From Luminiphilus syltensis NOR5-1B (lineage in GTDB: Bacteria > Pseudomonadota > Gammaproteobacteria > Pseudomonadales > Halieaceae), in NCBI RefSeq assembly GCF_000158175.1, contig NZ_DS999411.1, positions 2,122,868 through 2,186,867 on the forward strand: a DNA stretch of 64,000 nucleotides, written 5' to 3'. How positions within the stretch are numbered: the first letter of the stretch is position 1; each line of letters begins with the position of its first letter. Shown piece after piece: positions 61,019 to 64,000 of this stretch. The notes beneath the pieces were generated by a model, which was not told the DNA's origin, did not search any database, and saw nothing but the letters and a program-made list of their open reading frames with translations. The position numbers and the translations under genes are program-made.

Positions 61019-62437
61019 ATGGTTCCCGTCGTGGCGTTGGTTGGTCGACCCAATGTGGGCAAGTCGACCCTGTTCAATCAGCTGACGCGAACCCGGGATG
61101 CTTTGGTCGCCAATTTGTCGGGCCTGACCCGTGATCGCCAGTACGGCGATGGCAAGGTGGGCGCGGTGCCTTACATTGTGATTGATACCGGCGGCATATC
61201 GGGTGATGAGTCGGGAATCGATGCTGCGATGGCGGGCCAGTCGCAGACAGCAATTGAGGAAGCCGATATCGTCCTGTTGATGGTCGATGGACGTGCCGGT
61301 ATTCAGGCCGGTGACGAGGCGTTGGTCAGTTACCTGCGCCGGAAATCAAAACCCTTTCATCTGGTGATCAACAAGATTGACGGTGTGGGCGAGGAGGCAG
61401 CCCTCTCTGATTTTTACGGATTCGGTATCGACGGTATGCATGCGATTGCGGCGTCCCATAATCGTGGGATAAGCAGCATGATGCAGTCGGTGCTGTCAGA
61501 CTATTCGCAGGGTGATGAATCACTCGAGCGCTCGGATGGGGGTATTCGTGTCGCGGCTATTGGCCGACCGAATGTGGGTAAATCAACGCTGATTAACCGA
61601 CTGTTGGGCGATGATCGCGTCGTCGTTTTCGACGAGCCTGGCACCACCCGGGACAGCATCTATATTGATTTCGAGCGTAGGGGTCAGGCGTATACCCTGA
61701 TCGATACCGCCGGCGTTCGTCGCCGAAAAAATGTGCGTGAGACGGTGGAGAAGTTTTCTATCGTCAAGACACTGAAGGCCATTGCCGATGCGCACGTGGT
61801 GATTCTGCTCATGGATGCCCACGAAGGTGTCGTCGAACAGGACCTGCATTTACTGGGTCAGTGTATTGATGCCGGCCGCGGGCTGGTGATTGCGGTCAAT
61901 AAGTGGGATGGCGTCGATCCTGACGAGCGCGACTGGATCCGCAGCGAACTCCAGCGTCGGCTGCAGTTCGTTGATTACGCCGATATTCACTTCATTTCCG
62001 CCTTGCACGGGACGGGTGTCGGGCACCTGTACGAATCTGTTGGACGAGCGTATAGCGCGGCCATCAAGAGCCTGAGCACCAATCGGCTAACCCGAATTCT
62101 TGAAGATGCGGTATCGACCCATCCACCACCCATGGTCAATGGCCGGCGCATCAAACTGCGCTACGCCCATGCCGGGGGACAAAACCCACCGTTGATCGTG
62201 ATTCACGGTACCCAGACCGAGGCATTGCCCAGCAGCTATTCACGATACCTCGAAAAAGTTTTTCGTCGCGAGCTTGAGTTACATGGCACACCGGTAAAAA
62301 TCGAGCTGCGCACCGGTGATAACCCCTTCGCGGGGCGTCGAAACAAGCTCACCGGCCGGCAGGTGCAGCGCAAGCGCCGGTTGATCGCCCACGTGAAGAA
62401 AGCGGATAAAAAGCGGCAGAACAAGAAGCGGCGCTAA
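61019..62437 (+). CDS. der: GTPase Der (EngA)
   Basis: 472 residues. Two G domains (GRPNVGKSTLFNQL; GRPNVGKSTLINRL; DTGGI and DTAGVR; NKID and NKWD), then the KH-like domain and a basic tail (KKADKKRQNKKRR). 50S ribosome assembly. Confidence 0.97.
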   Translation: MVPVVALVGRPNVGKSTLFNQLTRTRDALVANLSGLTRDRQYGDGKVGAVPYIVIDTGGISGDESGIDAAMAGQSQTAIEEADIVLLMVDGRAGIQAGDEALVSYLRRKSKPFHLVINKIDGVGEEAALSDFYGFGIDGMHAIAASHNRGISSMMQSVLSDYSQGDESLERSDGGIRVAAIGRPNVGKSTLINRLLGDDRVVVFDEPGTTRDSIYIDFERRGQAYTLIDTAGVRRRKNVRETVEKFSIVKTLKAIADAHVVILLMDAHEGVVEQDLHLLGQCIDAGRGLVIAVNKWDGVDPDERDWIRSELQRRLQFVDYADIHFISALHGTGVGHLYESVGRAYSAAIKSLSTNRLTRILEDAVSTHPPPMVNGRRIKLRYAHAGGQNPPLIVIHGTQTEALPSSYSRYLEKVFRRELELHGTPVKIELRTGDNPFAGRRNKLTGRQVQRKRRLIAHVKKADKKRQNKKRR

Positions 62438-62472
62438 ACCATCGCTCGAGGCCGGTGTTTAAGGCCTGTCTA

Positions 62473-62493
62473 GTCATTCATCTTATGAATGAC
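62473..62493. promoter_or_regulatory. 9-bp perfect inverted repeat upstream of aceA
   Basis: GTCATTCAT-CTT-ATGAATGAC lies in an A/T-rich patch 113 bases before aceA. The 21-base dyad fits a dimeric regulator site. There is no T run, so a terminator for der is less likely. The regulator is unknown. Confidence 0.5.
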
Positions 62494-62606
62494 AATAATA
62501 CCAATCATATATTTCAAAAATAGTAGTGCTGGGGGCTATCATGCGCGTTCTCGCTGGCGCTGCCGGTGCACTATTTTGATCAACTAAGACCCCCGAGGGC
62601 AACGGT

Positions 62607-64000
62607 ATGGGACTCTATCTCGACACGATTAAGGAACTGGAATCGGTTTGCACCGGACAGGGTGAAGCCTGGCGCGACATCACGCCGGAGTATGCCGCTC
62701 GCATGAAGCTGCAGAATCGCTTCAAAACCGGCTTGGATATCGCCCGCTACACCGCGGACATCATGCGCGACGACATGGCCGCCTACGACGCTGATACCAG
62801 CCAGTACACGCAATCGCTGGGCTGCTGGCATGGCTTTATCGGCCAGCAGAAGCTTATCGCGATTAAAAAGCATTTTGGTTCCACCAAGCGGCGGTACCTG
62901 TACCTCTCGGGCTGGATGATTGCCGCGCTGCGCAGCGACTTCGGTCCATTGCCCGATCAGTCGATGCACGAGAAGACCTCGGTGCCCGCGCTAATCGAGG
63001 AGCTCTACACGTTTTTGCGTCAGGCTGATGCCCGGGAACTCGGTGGTTTGTTTCGTGACCTGGACGCGGCGCGGGATGCTAACGACGAAGTCCGGACCCG
63101 GGACCTCGAGAATCAGATCGATAACTTCCAGACCCACGTGGTTCCCATCATTGCGGATATCGATGCCGGTTTTGGTAACGCTGAGGCGACGTATCTGCTG
63201 GCCAAGCGCATGATCGAGGCGGGCGCCTGTGCCATCCAGATCGAAAACCAGGTGTCGGACGAAAAGCAGTGCGGCCACCAGGACGGTAAGGTGACGGTAC
63301 CCCACGCCGATTTCCTCGCGAAGATTCGTGCCGTACGTTACGCCTTCCTCGAACTCGGCGTAGAGAACGGCATCATTGTTGCTCGGACTGACTCGCTGGG
63401 TGCCGGGCTTACCAAGCAGATCGCGGTGACCGATGAACCCGGCGATTTGGGCGACAAATACAACAGCTTCCTCGATGGTGAATACATCGACAATGCGGAC
63501 GATATCAGTAACGGCGACGTTGTGGTCAAGGCCAATGGAAAGCTGTTAAAGCCTGCTCGCCTGGCATCGGGCCTCTTTCAGTTCAAGAAGGGTTCGGGGG
63601 AAGACCGTGTCATCCTCGATTGTGTCACCTCACTGCAAAATGGCGCTGATCTGTTGTGGATTGAGACCGAAAAGCCCCACGTTGGCCAGATTGCGAGTAT
63701 GGTCAATCGCATTCGCGAGCAGGTGCCCGATGCCAAGCTGGTCTACAACAACAGTCCTTCATTTAACTGGACCCTGAACTTCCGTCAGCAGGTCTTCGAT
63801 GCCTGGAGCGAAGCGGGTAAGGATGTCTCGGCCTATGACCGCAATGATCTGATGGCGGAGAGCTACGATGCGTCAGCGCTCGCCATCGAAGCTGATCAGT
63901 GGATTCAGAGTTTCCAGGCCGATGCCTCACGCGAAGCCGGTATTTTCCACCATCTGATTACCTTGCCCACCTACCACACGGCGGCGTTGTCGACCGATAA
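62607..64000 (+). CDS. aceA: Isocitrate lyase (long form; 3' end outside window)
   Basis: 464 codons are present from ATG 62607 (GAGGG upstream); the family member of this type is about 530 residues, so the end is missing. Catalytic loop KQCGHQDGKV near 219, IADIDAGFGNAEATY, and NNSPSFNWTLNFRQQVF. Cleaves isocitrate to glyoxylate and succinate in the glyoxylate shunt, allowing growth on acetate or fatty acids. Confidence 0.96.
   Translation, partial: MGLYLDTIKELESVCTGQGEAWRDITPEYAARMKLQNRFKTGLDIARYTADIMRDDMAAYDADTSQYTQSLGCWHGFIGQQKLIAIKKHFGSTKRRYLYLSGWMIAALRSDFGPLPDQSMHEKTSVPALIEELYTFLRQADARELGGLFRDLDAARDANDEVRTRDLENQIDNFQTHVVPIIADIDAGFGNAEATYLLAKRMIEAGACAIQIENQVSDEKQCGHQDGKVTVPHADFLAKIRAVRYAFLELGVENGIIVARTDSLGAGLTKQIAVTDEPGDLGDKYNSFLDGEYIDNADDISNGDVVVKANGKLLKPARLASGLFQFKKGSGEDRVILDCVTSLQNGADLLWIETEKPHVGQIASMVNRIREQVPDAKLVYNNSPSFNWTLNFRQQVFDAWSEAGKDVSAYDRNDLMAESYDASALAIEADQWIQSFQADASREAGIFHHLITLPTYHTAALSTD

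Overview
The window is ordinary, gene-dense chromosome from a gammaproteobacterium. Three runs are laid out as in Pseudomonas and marine relatives: rpsP-rimM-trmD-rplS / xerD-dsbC-hom-thrC-recJ-prfB-lysS; secD-secF / suhB / trmJ-iscS-ndk-rlmN-pilW-ispG-hisS-yfgM-bamB-der; and xseA divergent from guaB-guaA. The long (Pseudomonas-type) isocitrate lyase, the moderately high G+C and the accessory content suggest a marine Cellvibrionales/Halieaceae-like (OM60/NOR5) organism, but the genus is inference. I found no IS elements, prophage, CRISPR arrays or rRNA. One tRNA-Leu(CAA) gene is present.

Layout: 1-1.3 kb holds the start of an FMN glutamate-synthase-like protein and tRNA-Leu. 1.4-6.8 kb carries a small acidic protein, queA-tgt, a gamma carbonic anhydrase, a DUF1289 protein, a CorB-type transporter and YpjD. 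6.9-20.7 kb is the translation, recombination and threonine block (ffh, ribosomal operon, xerD, dsbC, alaC-hom-thrC-recJ, prfB with its programmed frameshift, lysS). 20.8-25.5 kb is a signalling locus: a lipoprotein, then a three-gene operon (cyclase with receiver domain, single-domain response regulator, histidine kinase) divergent from a Crp-family regulator. 25.5-30 kb is xseA / guaB-guaA.

30-42 kb is the accessory part. It contains an uncharacterised pair with a Cys form of the UGSC selenoprotein family, a coupled HD-GYP plus GGDEF/EAL pair with degenerate motifs, a secreted M20 amidohydrolase, an alginate-export-type porin, ArsC, a patatin-like protein, NnrU, a periplasmic metallo-beta-lactamase fold protein and YdcH. 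41.7-48.2 kb holds a DNA glycosylase, tadA, mltF and purL. 48.3-62.4 kb is the secDF-to-der housekeeping run, and the window ends inside aceA.

Most worth a second look: (1) the two-component/nucleotide cyclase/Crp locus, whose cyclase has substrate residues that look guanylyl- rather than adenylyl-specific; (2) the UGSC-family pair; (3) the c-di-GMP pair in which the HD-GYP has lost the His of its HD motif and the GGDEF is degenerate; (4) gene losses or moves in otherwise conserved runs: no yajC between tgt and secD (45 kb apart), an isc locus reduced to iscS alone, and no rodZ between pilW and ispG. Many genes start with GTG or TTG and overlap the previous stop by 4 bases, which indicates translational coupling.
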